Shown here: positions 8,951 through 16,998 of the stretch, one piece after another
Numbering within the stretch: the stretch's first letter is position 1
How the letters are laid out: each line of letters opens with the position of its first letter
Origin: CALMEH01 sp964548225
GTDB lineage: Bacteria; Acidobacteriota; Blastocatellia; Pyrinomonadales; Pyrinomonadaceae
Length of the DNA: 64,000 nucleotides
Assembly (NCBI GenBank): GCA_964548225.1
Contig: CAZJQP010000014.1
Coordinates: forward strand, 1-64,000
Reading direction: 5' to 3'
Notes under the pieces: generated by a model
What the model saw: the letters and a program-made list of their open reading frames with translations, nothing else
The model's database searches: none
Told to the model about the DNA's origin: nothing
Position numbers and translations under genes: made by a program

Positions 8951-9892
8951 ATGAAACATATCTGTCTTTTAATTTTCATCGGCTTGAGTTTTTTGACGAG
9001 CGTTTCCGCGCAGAAAAATATTTCCGTCATCTCGCTCGTGCCGGAAAAATCGGTGGCAGTTTTGCGGGTTGATTGGACAAAGGTGCGCGGAAACGGGAAG
9101 TTGAAACAAGTCGTCAATGGCGATAGTTTTTCAAATATCGGCAGTTTGATTGGCGTAAGCGAAGAAAAAATCAGCGAATGGGTTATTTTCAGCGACATCA
9201 ATCCGACTTCCTCAAAAGGAATGGGAATGATTGTTGCGGGCAATTTTACGTCGCAGAGCATCGCGCAATTTGCCCGCTCGAAAGATTGGCGAAGCGAAAA
9301 AATAGGCGCACAGACGGCTTTTGTTAATCCGACAGACAATTCTTATTTATTGCCGATACGCAACGGATTGCTTGCCGCCGGATCAAAGTCGGGTATCGAA
9401 AAAGTCTCGAAAGTTTTATCGCGGCAGGGCAAAAATTTGATTTCAAACGCGCCGTTCGATTCAATGTGGAGCGAAATTCGCGCAAAAAGTTTTCCGATAA
9501 ATTTTATGGTCGGTGTGCCGGAAGAATACAAAATGGTTGCCGACATCGCTTATAAAGTCGCCGCCAAATTGATGAATCTGGCAAGTTTCGGCATTATCGG
9601 AACAGTTATGGAAACAATCGGTTTCGTAAATTGTTTCGGCTTTAATATTTCGCACCGCGAAACGGTCTTTCCGACGCAAATATTGGCGATGATGGACAGC
9701 GAAACAAAGGCTTGGATTGCGTCGGGCGCGGTTAATCTTCTTAAAAAAGCTCCGAACGCCGTCGGAATGCAGGCGAAAACCGAAGAAGACCGCCAATTTT
9801 TAGAGTCGGTTCAAACAATGTCGGCAACTTATAAAAAAACGCTTCTGACAGTGAATCTTGAGATGCCCGAAATGGTGATGGAAAAGCGATAA
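8951..9892 (+). CDS. Secreted protein of unknown function
   Basis: About 313 residues from the ATG at 8951, chosen because GAGG lies at 8939-8942 and a clean signal peptide (ending SVSAQ) starts there. The ATG at 8930 would overlap the ABC gene and add charged residues. The mature protein mixes beta-strand-like stretches with a hydrophobic helix around FGIIGTVMETIGFVNCFGFN. I recognise no family. It follows the FHA-ABC gene with about ten bases between, so a functional link with that exporter is possible. Confidence 0.65.
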   Translation: MKHICLLIFIGLSFLTSVSAQKNISVISLVPEKSVAVLRVDWTKVRGNGKLKQVVNGDSFSNIGSLIGVSEEKISEWVIFSDINPTSSKGMGMIVAGNFTSQSIAQFARSKDWRSEKIGAQTAFVNPTDNSYLLPIRNGLLAAGSKSGIEKVSKVLSRQGKNLISNAPFDSMWSEIRAKSFPINFMVGVPEEYKMVADIAYKVAAKLMNLASFGIIGTVMETIGFVNCFGFNISHRETVFPTQILAMMDSETKAWIASGAVNLLKKAPNAVGMQAKTEEDRQFLESVQTMSATYKKTLLTVNLEMPEMVMEKR

Positions 9893-9975
9893 TTTACCTA
9901 ATGTGTAACTCCTTTTTACTGTCGCATAGCGACATTTTGAATTTAGGAAGGTTGTCTTTTAAGGCACGGTCAGTG

Positions 9976-10260
9976 AAAGACGAAACATCCGCCAAAGATG
10001 ATGACATTTCAGCCAAAGATGATGCTTCATCAGCCAAAGATGATGAAGCATTAGCTAAAGATGATGCTTCATCAGCCGAAGAAAATGCTTCATCATCTAA
10101 AGATGATGGAGCATTAGCCGAAGATGATGGAGCATTAGCCAAAGATGATGCTTCATCATCTAAAGATGATGGAGCATCAGCCGAAGATGATGAAGCATTT
10201 TCTTGAGATGATGCTTCATCAGCCGAAGATGATGAAGCATCATCTTTAGCTGATGAAGTA
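9976..10260. repeat. Degenerate 21-bp tandem array (GATGATGCTTCATCA core)
   Basis: About 13 degenerate copies of a unit like AAAGATGATGCTTCATCA plus GCC. Each contains a small palindrome (GATGATGCTTCATC) and the last units invert. All three-base phases stay open on both strands, giving spurious ORFs of repeating KDDASSA or SSLADEA residues. A related array is at 33517-33770. Confidence 0.8.
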
Positions 10261-10280
10261 TCATCTTCGGCTGATGTGTC

Positions 10281-10317
10281 ATTAGCTTTAGCTGAAATCG
10301 TTTCAGCTAAAGCTAAT
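10281..10317. repeat. Perfect 17-bp hairpin at the edge of the 21-bp array
   Basis: ATTAGCTTTAGCTGAAA at 10281-10297, loop TCG, exact complement at 10301-10317. It separates the array from the inner MITE-like unit. Confidence 0.7.
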
Positions 10318-10597
10318 GCTTTACCTAATGTGCAACTCTTTCTTTACTGTCGCGTAACGACATTTTGAATTTAGGAAGGCTGTCTTTTAAGGCACGGTCA
10401 GTAGGATTTTTGTCGCGTCAGCGACAACTGAACGGCATTGGCGGCATTTTTTCAGCCGTCCCTGACGCGAGCGCAAATTGACCGTTTCCGTGCCTTAAAA
10501 GACAACCTTCCTAAACTCATTTCATCGCTACACGAGAAATCATTTGATTTTTCAACAAAAAGAGTTGCACATTAGGTATAATTTGTAAAATCGAAAT

Positions 10598-11899
10598 ATG
10601 TTCTGTCCAAAATGTGGAGTTAAAAATTTAGATACAAGTAAGTTTTGTAAGGCTTGCGGGAAACCTCTGCCTGATCATTCGCAAATTCGGCAGGCGGTTT
10701 CGCAGTCGCTTGTAATGCCGCCGATGCCGCAAAATATTAATTTAATCGGGCAGGTTTTGGAAGGAAAATATCGCATCGAAGCCCGCTTAGGCACAGGCGG
10801 AATGGGCGAAGTTTATCGGGCGACGCGACTTCTAATCGGCGATGCGGTAGCGATAAAGTTTTTGCACACGCATCTGGTTTCTAATCCGCAAGCTGTCGAA
10901 CGATTTCGGCACGAAGCGGTTACGGCAACTAAACTTCGGCACAGAAACGTCGTTGCACTTTATGATGTCGGTATTTCCGTCGCGCATAATGCTCCATATA
11001 TTTTGATGGAATTCGCGGAAGGCTTGACGCTCAGGCAGATTATCAATCATTCAAAAGTTTTGCCGCTTGATTTTGCCGTAACGGTAATCGCGCAGGTTTG
11101 CGCCGCGCTCGACGAAGCGCATCGTTTGGGAATTGTTCACCGCGACATAAAACCCGAAAATATTATCGCAAACCAAACTTCAACCGGTTGGCACGTCAAA
11201 GTTTTGGACTTCGGCATTGCCAAACTTTATAACGAAGCGAACAGCGGTTTGACACAGGACGGAAGCACGATGGGAACGCCGCAATATATGTCGCCCGAAC
11301 AATGTATGGGCGAGCCGATCGACGGGCGCAGTGATATTTACAGCGCGGCGATTGTTTTATATGAAATGTTCTGCGGAACTGTGCCGTTTAAACACGCCAC
11401 GACAAGCGCAATTGCCATTCACCAAGTTCAAACCGCCCCGCCGCCGCCGCGCTCGATTAATCCGAACATCACACCGGAAATGGAATCCGTAATTTTGCGC
11501 GCACTTTCGAAACAGCGCGAAGCCAGACAACAAACAGCGCAAATTTTTGCACAGGAATTTATTCGCACGGCGACTGCCGCCGTCAGATCAGCCGTGGCAA
11601 CAACAAATTCCGCACCGTTGCAAAATTCGACAATTGGCACAAAACAGGTTGAAGTAGCGCAGAAAGAAAATTCGTCTTTGCCGATTCCGCTCCCCGAAGA
11701 CAATTTTTTATCATCCGAAATCAAGCCGGAACATATCGCAAACCAACCGGTCAATAAAAAAGATGAAGAAAAATTAAGTTTAATTTTTGAAGATGCCGAA
11801 TTTATCCTTGACGAAATTTTGGTCGAAAAAAAGGCGGATGAAATATCGGATTTTGAAAATAGTCAGCCAATCTTAAAACCTTCCGAGCCGTATCAATAG
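10598..11899 (+). CDS. Zinc-ribbon Ser/Thr protein kinase
   Basis: 433 residues. A four-cysteine zinc ribbon (C3, C6, C17, C20) precedes a Hanks-type kinase domain (about 55-320). Visible motifs are the Gly loop GTGGMGEVY (about 66), AIKFLH lysine, HRDIKPENI (about 181), DFGIAK (about 204) and GTPQYMSPEQ. All catalytic residues are intact. No transmembrane helix is evident, so it should be cytosolic. A Ser/Pro linker leads to an acidic tail (about 388-412) containing FEDAEFILDEILVEKK, which is repeated in the small protein at 14808-15176. The start lies 20 bases after the MITE-like element and lacks an obvious ribosome-binding site. It is a candidate to phosphorylate the zinc-ribbon membrane proteins around it. 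Confidence 0.93.
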   Translation: MFCPKCGVKNLDTSKFCKACGKPLPDHSQIRQAVSQSLVMPPMPQNINLIGQVLEGKYRIEARLGTGGMGEVYRATRLLIGDAVAIKFLHTHLVSNPQAVERFRHEAVTATKLRHRNVVALYDVGISVAHNAPYILMEFAEGLTLRQIINHSKVLPLDFAVTVIAQVCAALDEAHRLGIVHRDIKPENIIANQTSTGWHVKVLDFGIAKLYNEANSGLTQDGSTMGTPQYMSPEQCMGEPIDGRSDIYSAAIVLYEMFCGTVPFKHATTSAIAIHQVQTAPPPPRSINPNITPEMESVILRALSKQREARQQTAQIFAQEFIRTATAAVRSAVATTNSAPLQNSTIGTKQVEVAQKENSSLPIPLPEDNFLSSEIKPEHIANQPVNKKDEEKLSLIFEDAEFILDEILVEKKADEISDFENSQPILKPSEPYQ

Positions 11900-11917
11900 T
11901 TTGCAAAACCTTGTTTT

Positions 11918-13132
11918 TCAGCGTTTTAGGAGCGGTGCGAAAACCCATCCGGTTCTGCCGTCGTCAGTTTTGACGTTTGCCCAATAGCCTGTAATTCCGC
12001 GCCAAGTGGTTGTATTGTCGGAAATTTTCATCACAAAAAGTCTGTCCGAACTGTTTAAAATATCAACTTTGTTTGCCGTTAAATTCGGTTCGGAGCGTAA
12101 AGTTACGCCGTTGGTTTTCGGATAGATATAAGCGTCAACCGTCGGCGGAGTTTCGGGCGTTTTGTCGCCCTTCTTTTTGTCTTTGGATTTCAGCGAAACG
12201 TTGGAGGTTTTTAAGATTGAATCGTTGTTTGCTTTGTCCGAATTCGTTACTTGAAAAGCCCAAAATTTATGTTTGCCGTCATCGAGAAAACCTTCCAAAA
12301 TCGCAAAAGCATATTTACCGTTTGCCAGATGTTCGGGAAGTTTCACACGCTTGACTTCCGTCTTGTCGGCAACCGATTCGGTTTGAAAATCAATCTGTTT
12401 GAGATTGCCGTCCGACTTTATCGTGTCGAGTTGAATCAACCGCAAATCGCTCGTTTTAAAGTCTTTTTCGTCCGTAAATAAAACTAAATTTTGATTGGTT
12501 TCAAATTTTGTTAAACCTTCGTCTTTCAACAATTTATCTTTTGCCTCAACCGCATTTGTGAAATCTTGTTTTTTGATTTCGTCAACTTTGTCTTTGTCCT
12601 TGCTCTGCACAAACATTCCGACGGTTTGCGGCAAAATTTCAGTTTTGGTCAGAAGTTTTGAAATAATAAAATATCCGCCGACACCGATTGCTGCAAGCCC
12701 GACAAACACCACGGCGGCAACTATTGCCAATCTCAGATTTTTGCCCGATTTCGGTTTTGAAACAGGCGAAATCGGCGGAATGATCGGATTAAAAACCGGC
12801 GGAGTCGGCTGAACATTTTCTGCAGGTTTCGTAGTTGCGAAAACTTGTGTCGGCGGCGGATTAATTTGCGGCGGCGGTTGCGGATTCGGTTGCGCTATTT
12901 GCGTTAAAGGCGGAATCTTTGCCGCGCCTTGACCGCCGAAAACTGTTGGTGTTTCTTCTTCATCCGTAAAAGAATCTTCAATATGCGGCGGTTGTTCGGG
13001 CGGAAACTGAAAACTCAGTGTCGGCGATTTCGTGTCGCCGACCATTGCTTCGGTATCTTTCAAAAGCGTTCCGCAGTTATTGCAAAACACATTTCGGTTT
13101 TCGTTATTTGTTTGACAACTCGGACAAATCAT
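11918..13132 (-). CDS. Zinc-ribbon membrane protein with C-terminal SH3 domain
   Basis: 404 residues from the ATG at 13132, directly before the ribbon; the upstream ATG at 13219 adds 29 residues with no ribbon character. Order: four-Cys ribbon (C3, C6, C17, C20), motif GDTKSPTLSFQ, acidic linker with EEETPTVF, a Pro/Gln-rich stretch, a transmembrane helix (about 135-157), a Lys/Asp-rich domain (about 165-320) and a C-terminal SH3 domain (NGVTLRSEPN ... GRTGWVFAPLL). The ribbon should be cytosolic and the SH3 domain periplasmic, consistent with sensing the wall. It is convergent with the kinase gene (18 bases) and divergent from 13293. Confidence 0.85.
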   Translation of the reverse strand: MICPSCQTNNENRNVFCNNCGTLLKDTEAMVGDTKSPTLSFQFPPEQPPHIEDSFTDEEETPTVFGGQGAAKIPPLTQIAQPNPQPPPQINPPPTQVFATTKPAENVQPTPPVFNPIIPPISPVSKPKSGKNLRLAIVAAVVFVGLAAIGVGGYFIISKLLTKTEILPQTVGMFVQSKDKDKVDEIKKQDFTNAVEAKDKLLKDEGLTKFETNQNLVLFTDEKDFKTSDLRLIQLDTIKSDGNLKQIDFQTESVADKTEVKRVKLPEHLANGKYAFAILEGFLDDGKHKFWAFQVTNSDKANNDSILKTSNVSLKSKDKKKGDKTPETPPTVDAYIYPKTNGVTLRSEPNLTANKVDILNSSDRLFVMKISDNTTTWRGITGYWANVKTDDGRTGWVFAPLLKR

Positions 13133-13203
13133 AGTTTTCTTCAACGATATTATAAACTCATTTTCAAAAAATCGCGTAAAAAATTCAAAAAATCGTGATT
13201 TCT

Positions 13204-13238
13204 TTGGATTTTCAGGCAAAAATCGGTTATTATTCGCA
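13204..13238 (+). promoter_or_regulatory. Putative promoter of zinc-ribbon gene at 13293, duplicate of the site at 537-571
   Basis: TTGGAT at 13204-13209, 18-bp spacer, TATTAT at 13228-13233. The segment 13220-13238 matches 553-571 at 18 of 19 positions. Confidence 0.45.
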
Positions 13239-13292
13239 AGAAAAACAAGTGATTTTAACCGAATAAAATGATGACTGCTTCAAAGTAAAATT

Positions 13293-14078
13293 ATGAAACG
13301 ATGTCCAAACTGCAATCAAATATTTTCCGATGACAATTCTTTTTGTTTGGAAGATGGAACAGCCCTCATTTTAGCTTCCGATTCATATCCGTCCGTTTCT
13401 CCGCCGGTTAATGAAATTCCGACGCTGGTTATTCCGCGACCGCAAGTTACGTCTGAAATGTCGCCACAAACAGTATCGGGCGGTGCATCAAAATGGCTTT
13501 TTTTGATAATCGGTATTTTGGCAACAACAGTTGTCGGAATGGGCGTTTTTATGTTCACCGGACGCAGTGAAAAAGCAGAGCAAAAAGAAAATGTCAATCA
13601 AAATGTAAAAAATGAAAACAGCAAAGAAAATAAAAATCAATCTGAAAATGCTTCACCGAAAAATACGCCAAAAGTAAATCAAACCATTGAAAAAACGTCG
13701 CAAAAATTACAAATTACCAAAGAAGATGCACAAAATTTGATAAATCGTTGGGAACAGGCGCAAGACGCACGAAAGTTCGGCGAGTATCGTGCGCTCTATT
13801 CACCTCAATTTCTAGGCATCAAACGCACGAAAAGCGGCAGTCAAACGCAGATGAATTATTCGCAATGGATGAACGATCGGCAAAAAATGATGAAAAATAT
13901 TGTTGATGTTGAAGTCGCAAATCTAAATATTACGATTGACGGCGATACGGCGAGCGCACAGTTCACGCAAAACTTTCAATCGGCAAATTATCAAGACACA
14001 GGACAAAAAATAATGCGGATAAAGATCTTTGCGGACGGCGCAAAGATTATTTATGAAGAACTGAAATACGCCAACTAA
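13293..14078 (+). CDS. Zinc-ribbon membrane protein with NTF2-like distal domain
   Basis: 261 residues. Ribbon of the CxxC...CxxD type (C4, C7, C18), linker motif EIPTLVIPRP (41-50), transmembrane helix (about 68-89), Asn/Lys/Glu-rich stalk, then a domain of about 120 residues beginning ITKEDAQNLINRWEQA and containing ARKFGEYRALYSPQF, which has the look of the SnoaL/NTF2-like fold (DUF4440-type). The first 90 residues closely resemble the protein at 603-1379, whose distal domain differs: the cytosolic head is kept and the outer domain swapped. It is the first gene of a tight run of three (gaps of 4 and 2 bases). Confidence 0.82.
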   Translation: MKRCPNCNQIFSDDNSFCLEDGTALILASDSYPSVSPPVNEIPTLVIPRPQVTSEMSPQTVSGGASKWLFLIIGILATTVVGMGVFMFTGRSEKAEQKENVNQNVKNENSKENKNQSENASPKNTPKVNQTIEKTSQKLQITKEDAQNLINRWEQAQDARKFGEYRALYSPQFLGIKRTKSGSQTQMNYSQWMNDRQKMMKNIVDVEVANLNITIDGDTASAQFTQNFQSANYQDTGQKIMRIKIFADGAKIIYEELKYAN

Positions 14079-14082
14079 AACT

Positions 14083-14805
14083 ATGAATCAATGTCCCGTT
14101 TGCGGCAGAACATTTACATCGGAAAATAAATTTTGTCTGGAAGACGGCACACTTTTGACGTTTGCCGAAGATGCGCCGACGCAAATTTACACAGACGAAA
14201 TCCCGACGGTTGTTGCCCATAATATTGCGCCGACACAGCATTTTCCGAGCCAACCGGAATTTCAACCCCAGCCGGATTTTCAACCTCAGCCACAATTTCA
14301 ACCTCAATCGCAATATCAAATTCCTCCGTTGCCACCGCAAGTTCAGCAAAATTCCGGCGGCAAATTTCTCTATGCAATTATCGGGTTGCTTTTGGGCGCA
14401 GTTTTCGTGCTTGGCGGCGTGGCGATTTGGCAATTTACCAAAAAAGATGAACGCGCCGAAACCAACACAACTACTAATAAAGAAACACCGAAACCTTCGG
14501 AAACACCAAAATCAACCGCCACACCGAAACCTTCGGAAACACCCGAAATCTCCGGTTCTTCCACACCCGGAAAATACCCCGAAGGTTCGACGCGCCTTTT
14601 GAACGAAAGCGATTTGGAAGGAAAATCTTCTTGGGATTTGCGGATTATGAGAAACGAGATTTTTGCGCGGCACGGTCGCCGTTTCAAAAAACCCGAACTG
14701 CGAAATTATTTTATGAATCAAAGCTGGTATAACCCGCAATTTGACGAAGTTTCGCTGACCGCAATTGAGAAAAAAAATGTCGAATTTTTAAGAAGTTACG
14801 AATAG
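14083..14805 (+). CDS. Zinc-ribbon membrane protein with YARHG domain
   Basis: 240 residues. Ribbon CxxC...CxxD (C4, C7, C18), linker motif DEIPTVV (38-44), an imperfect repeat of FQPQ units (about 58-78), transmembrane helix (about 95-118), a Thr/Pro/Ser stalk of KPSETPK-like repeats, and a C-terminal YARHG domain (about 175-238) with IFARHGRRF and LTAIEKKNVEFLRSYE. The YARHG part is shared with the lipoprotein at 5410-6306. Middle member of the 13293-15176 operon. Confidence 0.85.
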   Translation: MNQCPVCGRTFTSENKFCLEDGTLLTFAEDAPTQIYTDEIPTVVAHNIAPTQHFPSQPEFQPQPDFQPQPQFQPQSQYQIPPLPPQVQQNSGGKFLYAIIGLLLGAVFVLGGVAIWQFTKKDERAETNTTTNKETPKPSETPKSTATPKPSETPEISGSSTPGKYPEGSTRLLNESDLEGKSSWDLRIMRNEIFARHGRRFKKPELRNYFMNQSWYNPQFDEVSLTAIEKKNVEFLRSYE

Positions 14806-14807
14806 AT

Positions 14808-15176
14808 ATGTTTTGTTCCCTGTGCAGAAACGAAAATTTAATGAAAAGTAATTTTTGCGGATTTTGCGGAAATCCTTTGTCTAAATTGCCGCAAAATCTC
14901 GCGGAAGAATGTCCCCTCGAAAAAGATTTGCCCAAAGATTTTTTGTTCACCGAAATTCCTAAACCCGAAGGCGACATTTCTGATGCCGGAAAATCAATCA
15001 ACGAGGCGGAAACGCTCATCAATAAAATCCGTGATGAAAATTCGCCGGAACATCTAAAAAAAATTTTTGAAGATGCCGAATTTATTTTGGACGAAATTCT
15101 TGTTGAAAAAAAACCGGACGAATTTGAAACAAGCAAACCGATTATCAAACCTTCACTACCGTTGATGAATAAATAA
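14808..15176 (+). CDS. Small zinc-ribbon protein sharing the kinase C-terminal tail
   Basis: 122 residues, cytosolic, no membrane helix. Four-Cys ribbon (C3, C6, C17, C20) closest to that of the kinase at 10598, then an acidic linker and the segment IFEDAEFILDEILVEKK (about 83-99) followed by a KPIIKPSLP-like end. The kinase has the same segment and a similar ILKPSEP end. The protein is essentially the kinase's head and tail without the catalytic domain. It starts two bases after the preceding stop. It may compete for, or bridge, the kinase's partners; this is inference. Confidence 0.8.
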   Translation: MFCSLCRNENLMKSNFCGFCGNPLSKLPQNLAEECPLEKDLPKDFLFTEIPKPEGDISDAGKSINEAETLINKIRDENSPEHLKKIFEDAEFILDEILVEKKPDEFETSKPIIKPSLPLMNK

Positions 15177-15183
15177 AAACAAA

Positions 15184-15226
15184 AAGCGGTATTGATCTAG
15201 CAGGATTTGCCATTTCTCTACCGCTT
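15184..15226. terminator. Weak bidirectional hairpin between convergent genes
   Basis: AAGCGGTA at 15184-15191 pairs with TACCGCTT at 15219-15226 across a 27-base loop. It lies between the convergent zinc-ribbon operon and M28 peptidase gene. Confidence 0.35.
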
Positions 15227-15239
15227 ATCGGTTCTCAAT

Positions 15240-16889
15240 TTACTTGCGCGGAATTTTTCCATCCATCATTGCCGTTTGATAAACAAAAGCCGCCATAATT
15301 ACTGAGGCTTGCTTCATATCGTCCGACTGCAAACGGTCGTAGTTATCTTGGTTTGAATGGTGCGTGCGAGCATCATATTCGATTTCGTCTTGAATGAATT
15401 GGAAGCCCGGCAAACCGATTCTGTCAAACGATAAATGGTCAGTTCCACCTGTATTGGCGAGTGTCAAAGTTGACGCGCCCATATCCGCAAAAGGCATCAG
15501 CCATTTACGGAAAATCGGAGCAACTGCCGAATTTCCCTGCAAATAAACGCCGCGAATTTTGCCCGTGCCATTGTCTAAATTATAGTAGGCGGAAAGTTTA
15601 TCGTAATTTGCAGTTTTGACGATTTCGCCCGGTTGTCCTTGCGTTGTCGCCGGTTTCATTTCGCCGAAAACTTGTTTGACGTATTCACGCGAACCGTTCA
15701 AGCCTTGTTCTTCGCCAGACCAAAGCGCGACACGAATCGTGCGACGCGGTTTCAGCCCTGAAGCAATTAAAATCCGTGCGGCTTCCATTGCGACGGCACA
15801 TCCGGCGGCGTTGTCGGTTGCGCCGGTTGATGAATGCCACGAATCGAGATGTCCGCCAAGCATTACGATTTCGTCTTTCAAATCTGTTCCCGGAATTTCC
15901 GCAATCGTGTTGTAGCCCATCAAATCTTCGTCGTGATATTGCACCTGCAAATCAACCGTCATCTGAACTTTTTCGCCGAGTTTAATCATTCTGACAAGCC
16001 GATTGTAATCTTCGGTTGCCATCGTCATTTGCGGAATCATTTTCGCTTCAGCTTCTTTTGAGTAAGGCTGTAAGCGGCGAGTCGAACCGAATAATTCCTG
16101 CGGAGTCAAATTTGCCGGAATTTCTTGCGCGACCGATGCGCCACTGACAAAAAGTGTGCCGCCACTGCCGACATTGCTGTTGTCAACAAGCATTGCCGCG
16201 CCTTCCTTCATCAGAAAATTCATTTTTTTCGCGGCTTGAACAAATCGTTGCATAAAACGATTTATTTGATCTTGGTTCGGCTGTTGTTGCGCCGGACGCT
16301 GAACAAGCAAGGGATTTTCGGCGTTTGCCAAAGCTAACAAACTGTCCGCATCGTGGCGCACCCCCATTCCTTCAAAATCAGCTTTCAGTTCGCGCATTCC
16401 CGAAATAAGCACGATTTTGCCTTTTAATTGACCTTTATATTTCTCCATATCGGCATCAGTTTCGGCTTCGAGATAAACGACATCAGCCGTCGTAACCTGT
16501 TTCAAACCGGGCGACCAAGCCTTCGGATAGGCAATCAAAGGAAAAGATTGCGGCGACGAAATCTGTGCCGAAAATCGCTTCAAAGACCAACCGCGTCCGA
16601 ATGGTCCCCAAGCAACGAGTTGTGCATTTTGCATTCCCCATTTCGCCATTGTGTCGCGTGTCCATTCATTTGCACGCTTCATCGAAGGTGAATTTGTAAG
16701 TCGCCCGCCGATAACGTCTGTCAGATAAGACAGTGTGTTCATCACCTGCGAACGGTTCATTCCTTCGTCTTTAATTTTGTCAATTTCCGCCTTCGGTGCT
16801 TCATAAATCTTCGCCATCTGCGCGAAAGCCGAACTCGAAAATACGAAAGCGCACAAAACGAATGCGCTTAGAATTTTACGTTTTAACAT
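15240..16889 (-). CDS. Secreted M28 family metallopeptidase
   Basis: 549 residues with a signal peptide (about 1-23, ending SSAFA). Dinuclear zinc motifs of M28 aminopeptidases are visible: GGHLDSW (about 345), GATDNAAG (about 357), SGEEQGLNGS (about 392), YNLDNG (about 440) and GTDHLSFD (about 480). The region before the catalytic domain (about 130-290) is compatible with an inserted PA-like domain. Expected role: hydrolysis of peptides or dipeptides in the periplasm or outside for nutrition. Monocistronic; ATG at 16889 is preceded by AGGAG at 16898-16902 (reverse strand). Confidence 0.88.
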   Translation of the reverse strand: MLKRKILSAFVLCAFVFSSSAFAQMAKIYEAPKAEIDKIKDEGMNRSQVMNTLSYLTDVIGGRLTNSPSMKRANEWTRDTMAKWGMQNAQLVAWGPFGRGWSLKRFSAQISSPQSFPLIAYPKAWSPGLKQVTTADVVYLEAETDADMEKYKGQLKGKIVLISGMRELKADFEGMGVRHDADSLLALANAENPLLVQRPAQQQPNQDQINRFMQRFVQAAKKMNFLMKEGAAMLVDNSNVGSGGTLFVSGASVAQEIPANLTPQELFGSTRRLQPYSKEAEAKMIPQMTMATEDYNRLVRMIKLGEKVQMTVDLQVQYHDEDLMGYNTIAEIPGTDLKDEIVMLGGHLDSWHSSTGATDNAAGCAVAMEAARILIASGLKPRRTIRVALWSGEEQGLNGSREYVKQVFGEMKPATTQGQPGEIVKTANYDKLSAYYNLDNGTGKIRGVYLQGNSAVAPIFRKWLMPFADMGASTLTLANTGGTDHLSFDRIGLPGFQFIQDEIEYDARTHHSNQDNYDRLQSDDMKQASVIMAAFVYQTAMMDGKIPRK

Positions 16890-16998
16890 CTATGATTTCT
16901 CCTGTAAAAATTTAATTTGAACTACTTTTGGAAAAGATTTAATTTGATTATACAAAAATTCGAAAAAAAAGGTTTCAAATCGGTAAAACCGGATTAAT

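Larger units (their letters stand above)
9895..10578. mobile_element. Nested MITE-like element with terminal inverted repeats and internal 21-bp array
   Basis: An 80-bp sequence starting TACCTAATGTG occurs at 9895-9974, again at 10322-10402 (near identical), and inverted at 10480-10578. The inner unit 10322-10578 is bounded by perfect 20-bp inverted ends (10322-10341 and 10559-10578), flanked by or ending in TA as expected for IS630/Tc1-type insertion. No transposase is present. Open frames in this block come from the repeat and lack ribosome-binding sites. The right end abuts the kinase gene at 10598 and contributes a TATAAT at 10577-10582. Confidence 0.6.

Noticed and set aside
9901..10206. 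101-residue plus-strand ORF of KDDASSA repeats, and its minus-strand mirror at 9894-10142
   Set aside because: Both come from a 21-bp tandem array that stays open in several frames on both strands; no ribosome-binding site, and the start lies in the repeated element end.
9976..10260. CRISPR array
   Set aside because: Period is 21 bp with no distinct spacers; no cas genes nearby.
14083..14805. Frameshift between the two parts of the YARHG ribbon protein
   Set aside because: The reading frame is continuous from ribbon to YARHG; overlapping plus-strand frame is a shadow.
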